Below, piece by piece: positions 13,130-24,820 of a stretch of 64,000 nt of DNA. The stretch comes from Austropuccinia psidii (taxonomy: Eukaryota; Basidiomycota; Pucciniomycetes; Pucciniales; Sphaerophragmiaceae): the NCBI GenBank assembly GCA_023105745.1, contig JALGQZ010000011.1, positions 9,820,975-9,884,974 of the forward strand, given 5' to 3'. Every line of letters starts with the position of its first letter. Position 1 is the stretch's first letter. The notes below the pieces were generated by a model. It saw nothing but the letters and a program-made list of their open reading frames with translations. It had not been told where the DNA came from and searched no databases. Both the position numbers and the translations under genes were made by a program.

Positions 13130-16100
13130 CTTCTTAGTAATTTTTAGAGTTAGTTATATCTTTCTCAAGTATCCATTAATCTTGAGTTGGGTTTTTGTAC
13201 CTCACAAGGTATTCCATTTCTTTCTTGTTTCTTGTCCTCCTTTCTTAAGGACTTGAACAGTTTTATTTTCTTCTCCTTCTACTAGCAGGGTAATTTCAAT
13301 TTATGGTTTATTTCTTAGGGGATGAAAATCCTTATCCTTTTAAATGTAAGGCTTCATTAGACTTACAGGGAAAATTGGCTGTTTATTCATTAGTTCACCT
13401 GTTAACTCCAGCTGTACAGCATTAGGGCCATGTAAGCTTTTTATCATATCAGGCCCTGCATAGGAATCTTTTAGCTTCTTTGGTCCTTTACTTTTGTTAA
13501 AGCTGAATTTTAATACTAAAACTAAGTCTCCCTTCTTAAAATCAGGTGTATTTTTACTTTTTTCCTATCTTTCCTTTGCATATTTGAAATAATCTTGCAT
13601 AAATCTCTTTGCATGATGTTTTTCTTTATCAAGAATTATCTTAAAGCTTCTTGATTTTGGATGTATGTCAACCAAGTCTTTTTAAGAGTTTAATAAGGTA
13701 GTGGTATACTCTAACCTTCTTCTAAAATTGCAGGTGTTTTACCTGTCAATTAATGAATTGATTTATCATATTCCAGATCAAGAGGTGGTATTATGGTATG
13801 CAAATAATGGGTAAAACCATCAGAGTCTTTGAGTTCTAGGCCATAAGCACATAACCATCTTATCATGTTATCTAGATATCTTATCATTCTTTCTTCTGGT
13901 CCATAAGCCTGAGGGTGGTAGGCTGTTGAGAATGATCATTTTGTGCCAAACAGGTTATGGATATTTTTCCATAAAGCTGAAGTAAATCTGGGATCTCTAT
14001 AACTTATGATATTCTGGAATAAACCTGTATTCCTAATAGCTCTAGTCCATATTATTATAGCTGTGTGCATAACTTTTTCATTTTTATTAAATGGCAAGAA
14101 CGTTTGCTTTTTGCTGTATCTGACAGCTAATACTAGGCATGCATTTAAACTTCTGCCTCCTCCTGGGGTAGGGATGTTACCCAATCCATATGAGCTATTT
14201 CCCATGGTGATTTTGGTTCTTTTATTTCAATAATCATTCCAAATTTCTTACCTGTGGCTCTGTTTTCACTTTGGAATATGTATTCTTCAACATCTTTTCT
14301 CCAATTTGGCCACTAAGAGCAGGTTTTCACCCTTTCTTATGTCCTATCTTCTGAGAGATATCCAGAAACAAAACTATCATGGAATTCATTTATTAAAGTT
14401 TTTATTGAATATCTATCTTTCAGGGTAATGACATTTGTATGTTTGGTTCTATGATAAAGAATTCCATCAAGAAGGTGGAATCTTCCTTCCTCATAGGTGT
14501 TTTTCCATATTTCATCTAGTTTGTAAGATAATGATGGGTCTTTACAGTCTTTCATCAAGATTCAGCATGAAATATGTCAAATAATTTCTATATTATAGCT
14601 CTCTTTGAATTAATGAAGGAATTCCAAGCCAATTTCTGTGACACATATTACTTCTATAATATTTTCTTCCTGTGTTACCTATGCTGTGTTTTCAGGTGTA
14701 TTTGCTAAGACCATCTTCATTTTTGGAAAGATTTCCATACTTTTGGACTATAGTCGTATTTCCTCTATATTATTTGATAGAAATATGCCATCTCAGAATA
14801 TTTCTATTTGGTGCCTTCATGTTTAATAGTGATTTTACGGAATTATAGTCTGTAATGACATCAAAGACTGTTCCATCCAAGTAATAATTTAGTTTTTTTA
14901 AAGCCCACACTAAGCAAAGGCATTACATTTGGCTTTCTCAATACCTTTGTTTTGTTGCCTTAATTTGCCTTGAAATGAAGCAAATAGGCCCTACAACAGG
15001 ATTATTGTTGATAGTTTGTGTTTGGCGTAGTGCAGCACCTAATCCTTCTCCAAAAGAATCAATGTACAGTTTGAAAGGTAATTTTAAATCTGGCATTAAG
15101 AGAGAAGGGGAATTTTTAAGAGATTTTTTGAGTCCCTAATATGCTTTTACTCTTTCTTCAGTCATTTAATATACTGTCTTCTGATCACAGAGTTTATAAA
15201 GATATTTTTCAATCTTTTAATTTCTTTCTTATTTGCTTTCTGTAGTATCCAGCAAATCCTAAAAATTATTGCAATTATTTTTTGGCTTGTGGCATTGGTT
15301 TAAGTAGTACTGATGCTACTTTATTCTTGTCTATGCCCAAAATTAATCCAGATACAGAATTTTTTTAGTTCTTTTAGTTCGTTTTATGCATAATTGCACT
15401 TTTTAAAGAAAGTTTTCATATTCACTTTTACTATTTCTTTTAAGAATCTTTCAAGTATTTTCAGGTTTTTTATACAGGTTTCTGAGAAAACCATGATATC
15501 ATCAATGTAGAGGATTGGCAATCCTTCTAATAGTTCTTCTGGAAATATGGAATTAATCATTCTTTGATAATGAGAAGGGGAATTTTTTCTACCAAAAGGC
15601 ATTCTGAGTTATTCATATATGCCACAGTGGACTATTTATATCAGTAGTTTCCTGGAATTATCTGTTACAAAATTTTTATGGAAACATTTGAGAACATACA
15701 TGGCTGTATAAAACTGAGCTTGTGACAGTTGTGTTAATATCTCATGGACTCTAGGTATTGGATATATGTCAGGGATATTGTAGGTATTGAAAACTCTAAG
15801 ATCACCTACCATCCTTGATTTACCATTATGCCGGGTTATAATAACAGGTTTAGTAACATCTACCTGCTCATTATGTCCTACTTTACTTAAAGCTCCTAAG
15901 TCCATGAATTCTTTAATTTGTATTTCTAGAGCTTCTGTATCTCTTGGGCCTGCAGGATAAGCTAGTCTTTTTAACATGGGTGGATAAGGGTTTTCTACAT
16001 GCATAATAATGTCTACCTCATTTGCAATGATAGTACCCAGTGGTGCTTTGTCAGTTACAAAGGCACTTTTGCTCTTATATAAGAGATAAATCAATTTTTC

Positions 16101-18122
16101 TTTCATTTTTTTCTGTCAACTCTTGATTGAATTCTTCCTCTAGTAATTATTCACTTATGTTGAGGTGTTCTTCTGGGATTTTCTCTTCATTTTTTATAAC
16201 AGTAATTTTTTTTGTTATTTAAGAAGCCAAATTTATGTCTTTTATTGTAACCTATGGTTAAATATATATCTTTTTGGTTAGAGATATCTATGCCATAGAT
16301 TGAGAAGTACTCATTTCCAAGTGTGAAAATGTTTACTGGTTCAGTTCTCCATTATTGAAAATTCCACTTTGATTCTTATAAATTGAGAAGGATGTGGAAA
16401 AATCAATTTCAAGTCAATTATTTCAAGGGGCTTCAGGCTTTAACTTGCACTTCTAAATTTGACCCCTTGTATTGGTATGAGTTTGTCTTCCAAATCTGGT
16501 ATAAGTGTTTTTAAAGAATTTTTTCAAACACATGTTTGGTATGCACCTGTTTCCAGATTAATTTTTGCTTCTTGATTTTTTAGCATAAAAGTACTTATAC
16601 TTGATTTTCCAGTTGTATAACCTATCCCTTTTTCAGGTTTTTGTCCATGTAGTTTGGCATTTTGTATATTTGTAAGGCATGTATCAGATGGTCTAATTCG
16701 TGAAAAATTTCAATTTGCATCTATTACTTCATAGATTCAATCAAAACTATTAATTTGGGAATTAATTGTGTTTATTTCATCACTTTAAGTGGTCTTTGAT
16801 TCTTCAGTAGCTTTTTCAAAATCAGATTTTTCTTCTTTGTCATTGTTGTCTTCTGTCTCCACAATTTCATTTATCATTGCCTTTTTAAGACATTTATTGG
16901 CCAATTGTCCAATACCACCACATATATGGCATTTTCTTTTCTCATTGGTGTTATTGGGCTTGAAGGGCCCTTTTGTTTTGTCCTTCTTAATAAATGATTT
17001 ATTTGGGATTTTTATGTCCAATTTTTTCCATTTTGTGCCAATTTTGGTTCTTTTCACAATTTCTTCTAGTGCATTGATGAATTCTTCTGTAGAACATGGC
17101 TCTATGTACCTGCTCCTTATGGAATGTTCAAGTTCTCCTCCACACTTCCTGAGTAATTTCATATGCACGATTTTTTGTGATATTTCTGGATATGATTCAT
17201 TTAATCTTTCAGATTTTTTTAAGATCCAAGCTAAATTTTTGTCTTTCTCTGGGTCAAAGAACAAGATTTAAAATGCATTTATATCTAATACCTCCAGGCA
17301 TCATTTTCCCACTTGGTGATTATTTCATTTTTCCACTAAAGCCAGGTATTTTTTTCTATTTGATTGTGTTATGCCATAATACCATCTTTTTTCAGAATTT
17401 TTAAATAATGAATGTAATATTTCAACAAGTAATTAATCTGGTAGGGAATAAGCTTCTTGCACCATGTCAATTTTCTTAATGAATGAAATGTGATCATATT
17501 CACCTTCACCTGTGAATGTTGGTCATTCATCAAGTGGAGGTGCTTCTTTTGTTAAGACTTGATTGTTTTCTTGATGGCTTAATTCTGTTATTAAGGGATT
17601 TGTTATTTCCTCTTTTAGCTTAACAGTACTTTTTATGTGGGACAATGGGGTTGATAACCTTGGAATATTTAAATTAAGCTCCTTTATTTTACCCATTTTC
17701 TTAGTAATAAGTCTGATTTCATTTTGAATATCATCTTTAATATTCATTCTTTCTTCAAATTTTTCAACATAAATGCACAGTTTTGTTAATTTTTCTTTTA
17801 GGTTATTAAAACACTGGTCATAATTTATTGTCAAAGTTTTTTCTTTGATATCCTTTATGTATTTATACAACTCTTGTTTTCCTTGTATTAATTTTTGAGT
17901 ATTGTCAATTAAAACAGTTGGTTGATTTTTTTCAACCATAAATTTAATATTTTCTATTTCTTTTTTATTCTGTACAGAAAATTGGCTTAAAGATGATATA
18001 ATACTGTTTATTTCTTTTAGCTATAATATACTTTCTTTAACTTATTTTAAATGTAATATACTATTTTCAATTTATTTCAAAGTATTTACCACATCAGGAG
18101 ACAAATTAATTTCTTTGGGAAA
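13130..18122 (-). pseudogene. Element C ORF2: gag-pol polyprotein, degraded
   Basis: Pieces in element order (right to left): gag N-terminal coiled region (17939-17523); capsid region ending in a zinc knuckle CHICGGIGQLANKC (17264-16785), in which the histidine of CCHC is replaced by glutamine; the start of RT (16106-15636); RT active site YIDDI and following palm (15602-15384); RNase H remains (about 15130-14900); integrase zinc-binding region with SGYLSEDRT (14558-14337); integrase core with SYRDPRF where family members have SDRDPKF (14205-13936); and a chromodomain remnant YLVRYKNP near 13200. At least five breaks separate these. Intact members of the family encode the structural proteins and the enzymes for reverse transcription and integration. 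The frame is entered from ORF1 by a -1 shift at 18116-18122. Confidence 0.85.
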
Positions 18123-19025
18123 GATGTTTTTCTCATTCTTTGTTCCTCTTTGTCCTTGAATATTATCAAGGCTCTGGCCATGTTGAAGACATTTTCCATG
18201 GCATCTTTTTGGATTATTTAGATCCTGTAACTGGGGTAATATTGTTTCTTCCAGTTCCTTTTCTTGTTCTTCTTCCCCTCATGAGGAGGATTTTTGGGTT
18301 GTGGCTTGCTGGTAGAAGCTACTGGGGCTTATTCCTTGCTTGCCTCCCTCTTTGTGTTGTTCCAATCTCTCATTTTCTTTATTTGAGTTTTGGATGATAG
18401 TGGATTTCATCCTTTGGAGTATTTCACTATTTCCTCCTCCTTCAGGAACTTTTTGAGGAACTTCCAGGAGTTCATCACTCCTTGGTGAATTTGTAGCAGC
18501 ATTTCCCAGTCTTGGTCTTTGTAGACTATGTAATAATTTTTGTACCAGCTCATGTAGATGTCTATATGAGCTCTCTGAATTTGATTTGTCTCTATTTTAT
18601 TTACTCCTACTTAGCTCCAATTCAGGATCAGAAATAATGGGAATCTCAGTGACTTGCCTTTGGGATATGGCACTTCCTTGTTTTAATTCTGTTCCACTGG
18701 GTATTTTGCCCTTTCTTTTCCCTTTTGTAGTATCATTTCTACTTCTGATTCCACATCAATCTTATTTTATGGAGTATTGGGAACCTCTTCTGGTAATCAT
18801 TTTGAGAAAATAAGAGATAAAAGTAAGTTAGAAAAATAATAAATAAATTCTCTTGTGTGGCAATTTGAGAGAGGTTCTCACCTTCAGAGTCCTGAATGGT
18901 GGGTCCTGGAAAAACTAATTTCTTTTTTTTCTTAGTAACCACTGGTGTTGGAGAAGTTTGGAAAGTTTCTTCTACAAGTCTTTCAAAGTTGGTTTGAATT
19001 TCTTCTTTTGGGTTGTCTCCAAACA
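18061..19025 (-). pseudogene. Element C ORF1 with two introns, degraded
   Basis: Inferred exons on the minus strand: 19025-18882, 18789-18658 and 18591 downwards. The introns are 92 bp (18881-18790, GTGAGA...CCAG) and 66 bp (18657-18592, GC...AG). Both interrupt the frame in phase 1, as in elements A, B and E. The first exon begins TG directly after a TTTTTTAG acceptor and encodes FGDNPKEEIQTNFERLVEE. The third exon opens with RAHIDIYMSWYKNYY and MNSWKFLKKFL, which align with AVEIYQSQWKNWF and MNSYLQVKKFM of A. The end of ORF1 has NVFNMARAL. Stops and shifts occur in exons 2 and 3. ORF1 has no recognised domain. Confidence 0.75.
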
Positions 19026-19483
19026 CTAAAAAAGACAAGTGAATAGAAGTCTTCTTATAATTACATGGCAATTTCATCATAAAAGAATTCACTTTATTTC
19101 TTTCATTTAAGAGAAATCAGTAAAAGAAAAAATTGTTTTTTATTATTTATTTTTATCTTATTATTATTATTATTTGTTTTTTTACTGTTTAATTTATGAA
19201 TTAAAAACAATATCATTCTTTTTTGATCAAATTATGAGATAAAGTTATATGTTTAATTTATCAACTTTTTTTTTAATTACAATAGTCATTCAAAGCAAGG
19301 AATTGCAAGTCTAAGGATGTGAAAAACCACATGTAAGATAATACAATCACTTTCCAAACTTCTCAAAAGATTTTAAAGTCAATAAGTATAAGATTATTAT
19401 ATAATTTCATGATTAGAAATTTAATTTATGATGTGATAAACCCAATTTGATGCTTTTTATAAGGTCTTTTTGGTAAATATTAT

Positions 19484-19496
19484 GGCCAGACCCCCA
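19484..19496 (-). other. Primer-binding-site-like sequence of element C
   Basis: TGGGGGTCTGGCC on the minus strand, two bases inside the 5' LTR. Equivalent blocks follow the 5' LTRs of B (TGGGGGCCCTGCC) and, changed, of A (TGAGGGCCTGTCC). The matching tRNA was not identified. Confidence 0.6.
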
Positions 19497-19498
19497 AA

Positions 19499-21300
19499 TG
19501 TATGGTTTTACTATGAAAAAATAAGTAAAAATTACTAATTTTCTACTTATTTTACTTTGAATGTCCTAATTTATTTAATAATAAGATTAAAAATAATTAT
19601 AATGATAAATATATATTATAATTATGGCTCAAAAGTAATTGTATTATCAAGAAATACATAAAATAATAAAATATATTAAATATATTAATATATAATAAAT
19701 TAATATATTTATGAAGATTTATTAATGTTACCAAAAATTAATAAATGTGTAAAAAAAATTATTTAAGAATGAATAACAATTTAAAACAATAATATTACCA
19801 ATATTAAGGTTATTTATTAATAGAAATACTGTTCATATTAATTATAGAATTATTAAAAATATTAATAGAGAAAAAAGATTATAATAAGAAAAAATAACTT
19901 ACTTCTAACACTTAATGTAGTAATTCTGGATAATTCTATTCCTAAGAATATAAAAAAAGTTTTTTTTAAATTTTATTTAAAATAAAAAATAGAGATAATT
20001 AAAAAATTTACAATTTTTAGCTGGATTTAGAGATTTTAAGAGAATTTTAACAAAAGAAATAAAATATTGGAGTAAATTTGTCAAAACTAGGGATTAATAC
20101 AATTTTTATCTTTGGCCTTTAATAATATAGGAGTTTTATATCTAAAGAATAAAGAAACTACCTTTTTTGTTATTTTTTTGTTGTATTTGATGCATCTGAG
20201 GGGGGAAAGAGGAAGAAGAGGTCCTTTTATAGTAAATAACCTTCCTTCTGGTAGACAAGTACTGATTTTATCCACTGGAATTGATCAATATTTTGAGGTT
20301 TGTTGATGATTACATCATTATTAAACCTTTTTATCTCATTATTACATCATTTTTTAGAGTTATAACTGTAAATCTAATATTTCTGACATTATAGAATTGG
20401 AAGATGATTCATTTTCATGTATTTTAATGGTTTTAATCATAAAATAATAATATCAGCCAGTTTTATCTCTTATTTATTTGTTAAACTTCATATAAGATTG
20501 GAGTTAATGATCAGAAAAGCTCATTTTGGAGTCTTAACTTTACTCCTTGATAATGCTTAGTTTATTCATGATAAATAAATTAAGAGAGTGAATTATGATA
20601 TCTTGGCATATCTTCACTAAGTTTCCAAAACAACTTAATTACATCATCAAAACTCTATTTTTGATGATTTTTTGTAATCCATCTTTTCTGTTGAAATTTG
20701 CTATTTTGAGCTTCAAACCATTATTTCAAGGGATTATAAATTGAACATAATAATATAAGCTATTTCATTCTCTATTTATGAAGCATTTGAACATGAATAT
20801 ATACTTTCTTTTAAGCTTGGACCACTTTTTATTTTATTTTGAGTGGTCCTCAGCTATTTCTATTTTCCTGATATCCCTTTATATTTTGTAACCTTGTTTA
20901 TAGCTTTCCAAATAAATCTTATAGATTTATTCTTGCAGCTATTTAGTGGTAACTTTCTTTTTTTATGAACTATTTATCATGTGTAATTCAAAAGATATGA
21001 GCTAAAAGCCATGAATATATGTACTGATCATAAAAGTGCATCTATTCAGGTTATCTCAGTAAGTATTAGTTTCACAGATATGGAATGAAGATGTCACATA
21101 TTTAGTTTCTGATGGGGAATCTGGTGGTATAATTCATTTTTCATGTTTATTAACTTGTTTCTTAGATAATGAAAAATTAAGCCTTCTTATGGCATTTTTA
21201 CTTATTTTAAGATTGTAATTTCAATTCTTATTGTAAAAATAAGTTTTGTAAAGTTTTTTGTGACCTTTTTAGATACATGGTCATATCTCAAAGGCTTACA
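19499..21300 (-). repeat. 5' LTR of element C, with TATA box and splice donor
   Basis: 1.80 kb, starting TGTAAGCC (minus strand from 21300) and ending CATACA. A TATA box TATAAAA lies at 20225-20231 (minus). About 60 bases downstream is AAAAAG followed by GTAGTT (donor at 20161), at the same place as in the solo LTR D. If used with the acceptor at 19027-19026, it would remove a leader intron of 1136 bp that includes the primer-binding site. Confidence 0.88.
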
Positions 21301-21305
21301 GGTGA

Positions 21306-23860
21306 GAAATTAGGGAACACCCTGGCAGCTTACATGTGTGGCATGCCAGCTTGTGCATCACCAGCCACCTTAATTGAAGGGCTCATCAATCACTGCAATT
21401 CTATATTATTTTTTTCCTTGTATCTCAAAAATTGGCTCAAATATCTTTTCTGGAAGATTTCCAAGCCGTAAATGGTTGTATTGAGTCCGTAACAGCTTGT
21501 AAATCATCTATCTTTGAGATATAGGTCCAAAAAGTATCAAAAATGTCTAAAGTTATCAATAATGATACTATATTAATTTTCTTTACTGTTTTTAACATTT
21601 ATGATAGTTCAAAAGAGTTTTGACATGTCCCCTGATGCTATTTACAGCCCTATATGCATATAAACCTGTTACTCAAAGCTTGTAGAATGTTTCAAAACAC
21701 ATTTCACTTCAATTCAAGCCCTCATTCAGAATTTGAGATGATAAGTGGGCTACCAGAAGTCAAAATTTTCAATATGAAATGGTGGGAAAGAAGAAAAACC
21801 CTACCTAATTCCCAGAAGGTGATAAAAGGAGATTTTTTCTCACTGTTGATCTGTAATTCCTATGTGTTAAGGCTGTGTTCAACAGTGTCTATAGATCAAA
21901 TATTAACTATTGCTAATGGACCCCATGCTTTTAGAAGAATTCACCATCACTAATCTTATTAGTTCAGCCCCTGTGTTAATATTTTACTCTATTATCATCA
22001 CATAATTTTGTGCCACACTTGTAGTTATAGCGGATATCAACTATCTTGTAGCTATCTCATAGAGTCATCCTGACAGTTTTAATACCATATAGCCTGGTTT
22101 TGGAGTAAAGATACCAATTAGTTAATCCTAGGTATATTTTTTGTAGAATTTGAATGAACTTTAAAAGAAATAGACTTTCTTGAAAATTAGGGATATCCAA
22201 TTGAATTCTTTTGAAAAGCTCTAGTAATATTGTATATATTCTTTATTTATGCAAATCGTAATTGAAATTTGATTTTATGGCAATTATTATCATTTGAAGA
22301 ATAACTCAAAAGGACACATTATGGCTAAAATAATACATGAAAGAAATATTAACCTCTCCAAAATGTCCCCTATTACTAATTTCCCCAAATTCATTTTCCA
22401 AAGGTGCAACTTCCTTCAAATGAATGACCCAATTCCTCTATATATCCCCAAAAGCTACTAGCTCTTGGAGTATAGATAAAGCTCTTATTTATTTCAATAA
22501 TCATCATCAAATATGTGTATATGAGACAACTCATTCCTATTATGAGATTATATCATATAATTGCTTTACAGAGTTTCCCCTTTAATGGACAATAAGCCTG
22601 TAAAACTTGGAACCAAAGAAGGATGGTATTTTCCAAGTCTGGTAAAGACCTCCCTTTTACACTTGAACACTCCTGGCTCTTTTGCTTTAATTGTGAGTTT
22701 TTTTAAAAGAAGGGGGCTTCTTTATCATGCGTACTAACATTAAAATGGTGAGAAAAACTATTGCATATCCTCATTTTATTAACAAGCCTTACATCACAAA
22801 AAAATAAACATTATGGGTAATTTGGTGATTCATGCGAGATTTCTCTTGCTACCATGTTTGTATGTAGATCAAGATATTGAGCCAAGATTTGATCATTACT
22901 CCTTTGGTTTGGAATGCAAATTTTATTGATAAATACAATCTGTAGAGACCTCATTTCACATGAACATTTTAAAAGTTGACATTGCCAGAAAAAACAAGAA
23001 AAATATCTCTGGCCACTCTCTGAACTGATTTCACCCATTTGACTTTCTAGTTATCAGCCAATTTTTTCTAATATTTTCAAGGACGCATTTCTGAATCAAA
23101 GTTCAATTTAACACACTCTTCAATTAGGAAGTCATTGAGAAGTATCACATGGATTTTATGCCAAATTAAAGATTTAACTGCTTAAATCTACTGATCGAAA
23201 TTTCCAAGCCACACATTTTTTTAAAGAAAACATTAATAAAACCAACGAAAAGATTATCTTTTTTAGATATCTTTTTGTTTTATAAACGATTCTCAATAAG
23301 TCATTTCACCATCCATTTTACTTGAGAATATTCTTTGAAAATTTATTAGATCGAAGATAGTTTTTTAAAATCATGGGCAACATTTCTTGCCGATAAGTTG
23401 GCCTAGTTTTTTCTTTTTTTTCAAGTTGAAAAGGACTTCTGTCCTAAGTTTGGGTTTTTCTTTTCAGTCATGACAGTTGACAAAGAAAGTATTTCCTTTG
23501 CATAAAACACCAACATCGGGTTATGGAAGCTTTCAAACATTATGATTTTTTTGCTTGAATAAACTTTTTTTTTAAAAAAAAAACATATATTCCCAGCATT
23601 TTTTTGTAACAAACGGCGTCAGTCCTGAAGCCTGGCACTTGACCTAAGAGAACACCAGTGTTGATTTTGGCTGTTTCAAAGCGATGTTTTGTTATCTTTT
23701 TGCCCTACCTGACCATTTCTTACAAAAATGAAAATTCAGGCTTTTTTAGTGAGAATAGTTAAATAGGATTTGAATTTATTTTTGAAACATTTGTGAGGAT
23801 AGACATAAAGAAGAAATAAAGACAAAGGTAAGCGTAAAATCGAGATTGACAAAGAGCACT
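21306..23860. other. Intergenic DNA between element C and the NDUFA12 gene
   Basis: No gene is supported. Open stretches at 21654-21953 (plus) and 22811-23038 (minus) resemble no family I recognise. CpG rises towards the right end (from about 23.16 kb), marking the approach to the genic island. The right end contains the 3' flank of the NDUFA12 gene. Confidence 0.5.
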
Positions 23861-24516
23861 TTATTTTCTTTCTAATACTTCAGGTTCCCATGCTTTGAAT
23901 TTTTGTGAGGTGGTAGAATATGTTTTAAAGGCAGATCTAGTACCGGTTAAATTTTCAACATGCGGCTATAATTTTAATTTCCATGCCCAAGCAAGACCGG
24001 AGTCAGCTTTAGTAATCACTCTTGAAATCAATTAGCTGTTTTCTTGAATGGCCACTCACAACCTGCCATTGTTTTTTTGACTGAATCATAATCGGATCTA
24101 GGTCTGGTACCTCTTGACGATTATGTCTCAGCCAAGATTGCCATTCGGGTGGAACCTGACTCGCATTAACATCATGAGCTTGATAATCGACCCAACGTGT
24201 TCTAAATAATGGTTCGTTTATGTCCTCAAAATATTTATTGCCATGTCTAAACTATCAAGGAAATATTGTTTTCGCCAAACACGTTCAGATGGGGCTTTGA
24301 GAAGTTTTTTTTTTCTGTAATGCCAACTTAACTGGTCTGTTCCTTTCAATTCACCAAACTTTGGGTCAGGATTGTTCCACAAGATCCGAATGTATTCCTA
24401 GCATGGATTGGAACACAGAAATAAGCCAAAATTATTTATGAAGATTTGAGCTGAAGCTTCACCTTTGGACCGAGCTTTAGTAAATTTCTAATCGAACGAG
24501 AAAGACTTGTCGACAT
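23861..24516 (-). CDS. NDUFA12: NADH:ubiquinone oxidoreductase subunit NDUFA12 (B17.2 type)
   Basis: Four exons on the minus strand: 24516-24463, 24397-24333, 24246-24063 and 23965-23861, with introns of 65, 86 and 97 bp, all GT-AG. They total 408 bases and encode 135 residues. The rebuilt protein has the family landmarks: an N-terminal MSTSLSRSIRNLLKLGPK, then PKFGELKGTDQ, GNKYFED (residues 42-48), RTRWVDY (about 55-61), SQVPPEWQSWL (about 70-80) and a C-terminal ENLTGTRSAFKTYSTT (about 105-120). NDUFA12 is an accessory subunit of mitochondrial complex I on the matrix side, at the joint of the peripheral arm. The length suits the family. The ATG at 24516 fits the family N-terminus; the frame stays open further upstream through GC-rich sequence that I take as 5' UTR. 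Exon joins were predicted by eye, but every phase is consistent. Confidence 0.9.
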
Positions 24517-24820
24517 TCTTCCTGAATCCTGGGCTATTTGTGCCGAGATGGGACTCCTCGCCTGGCAGCCAGCTTCCTCGGACAGACAAGGAAGATCAGC
24601 CGGGTCGGCTGGCCGGGTCGCCGACTCCCCGGGCAGTGGGCACCCCAAGATGCTTGTATTGAGCTGGTATGCCAATATGGAGTTTGCCTGTACTCCGAAT
24701 GCTTAGAAGATTTTCAAAAATTTCCATGCTTTGGTGGCCGATTCCGATTTTTATGGCCATCGATCATCACAAAACTTCGAAATAAAATTTTGAGCGGAAT
24801 AAGTTTTTCGATATTTGGGA
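24517..24820. promoter_or_regulatory. Bidirectional promoter region between NDUFA12 and eIF2B epsilon
   Basis: 304 bp separate the two divergent start codons. The part nearest NDUFA12 (about 24535-24655) is strikingly GC- and CpG-rich for this window, with several CCGGG/CCGAC blocks. The part nearest eIF2B is AT-rich. No TATA box is obvious. The arrangement suggests shared regulation; that is inference. Confidence 0.6.

Larger units (their letters stand above)
11184..21300 (-). mobile_element. Element C: complete but decayed Ty3/gypsy (chromovirus-like) retrotransposon
   Basis: The element is 10.1 kb with direct LTRs at 11184-12982 and 19499-21300, flanked by the perfect 5 bp target duplication GGTGA (11179-11183 and 21301-21305). 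It is transcribed leftwards. Inside are a primer-binding-site-like block next to the 5' LTR, an intron-bearing ORF1, ORF2 with gag, zinc knuckle, RT, integrase and chromodomain remains, and a polypurine tract next to the 3' LTR (GGTGGTAGGAAA on the minus strand, 12983-12994). ORF2 carries many frameshifts and stops. The LTRs differ clearly from those of A and B but match the solo LTR at 29396-31174. Confidence 0.93.

Noticed and set aside
16789..17271. 160-codon plus-strand open frame opposite the capsid and zinc-knuckle region of element C
   Set aside because: It is the antisense shadow of a recognisable gag sequence.
24436..24675. N-terminal extension of NDUFA12 starting at an upstream ATG (minus strand, 24675)
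   Set aside because: The extra residues are proline/alanine/cysteine-rich from the GC-rich promoter segment and do not resemble the family; the ATG at 24516 gives the expected N-terminus.
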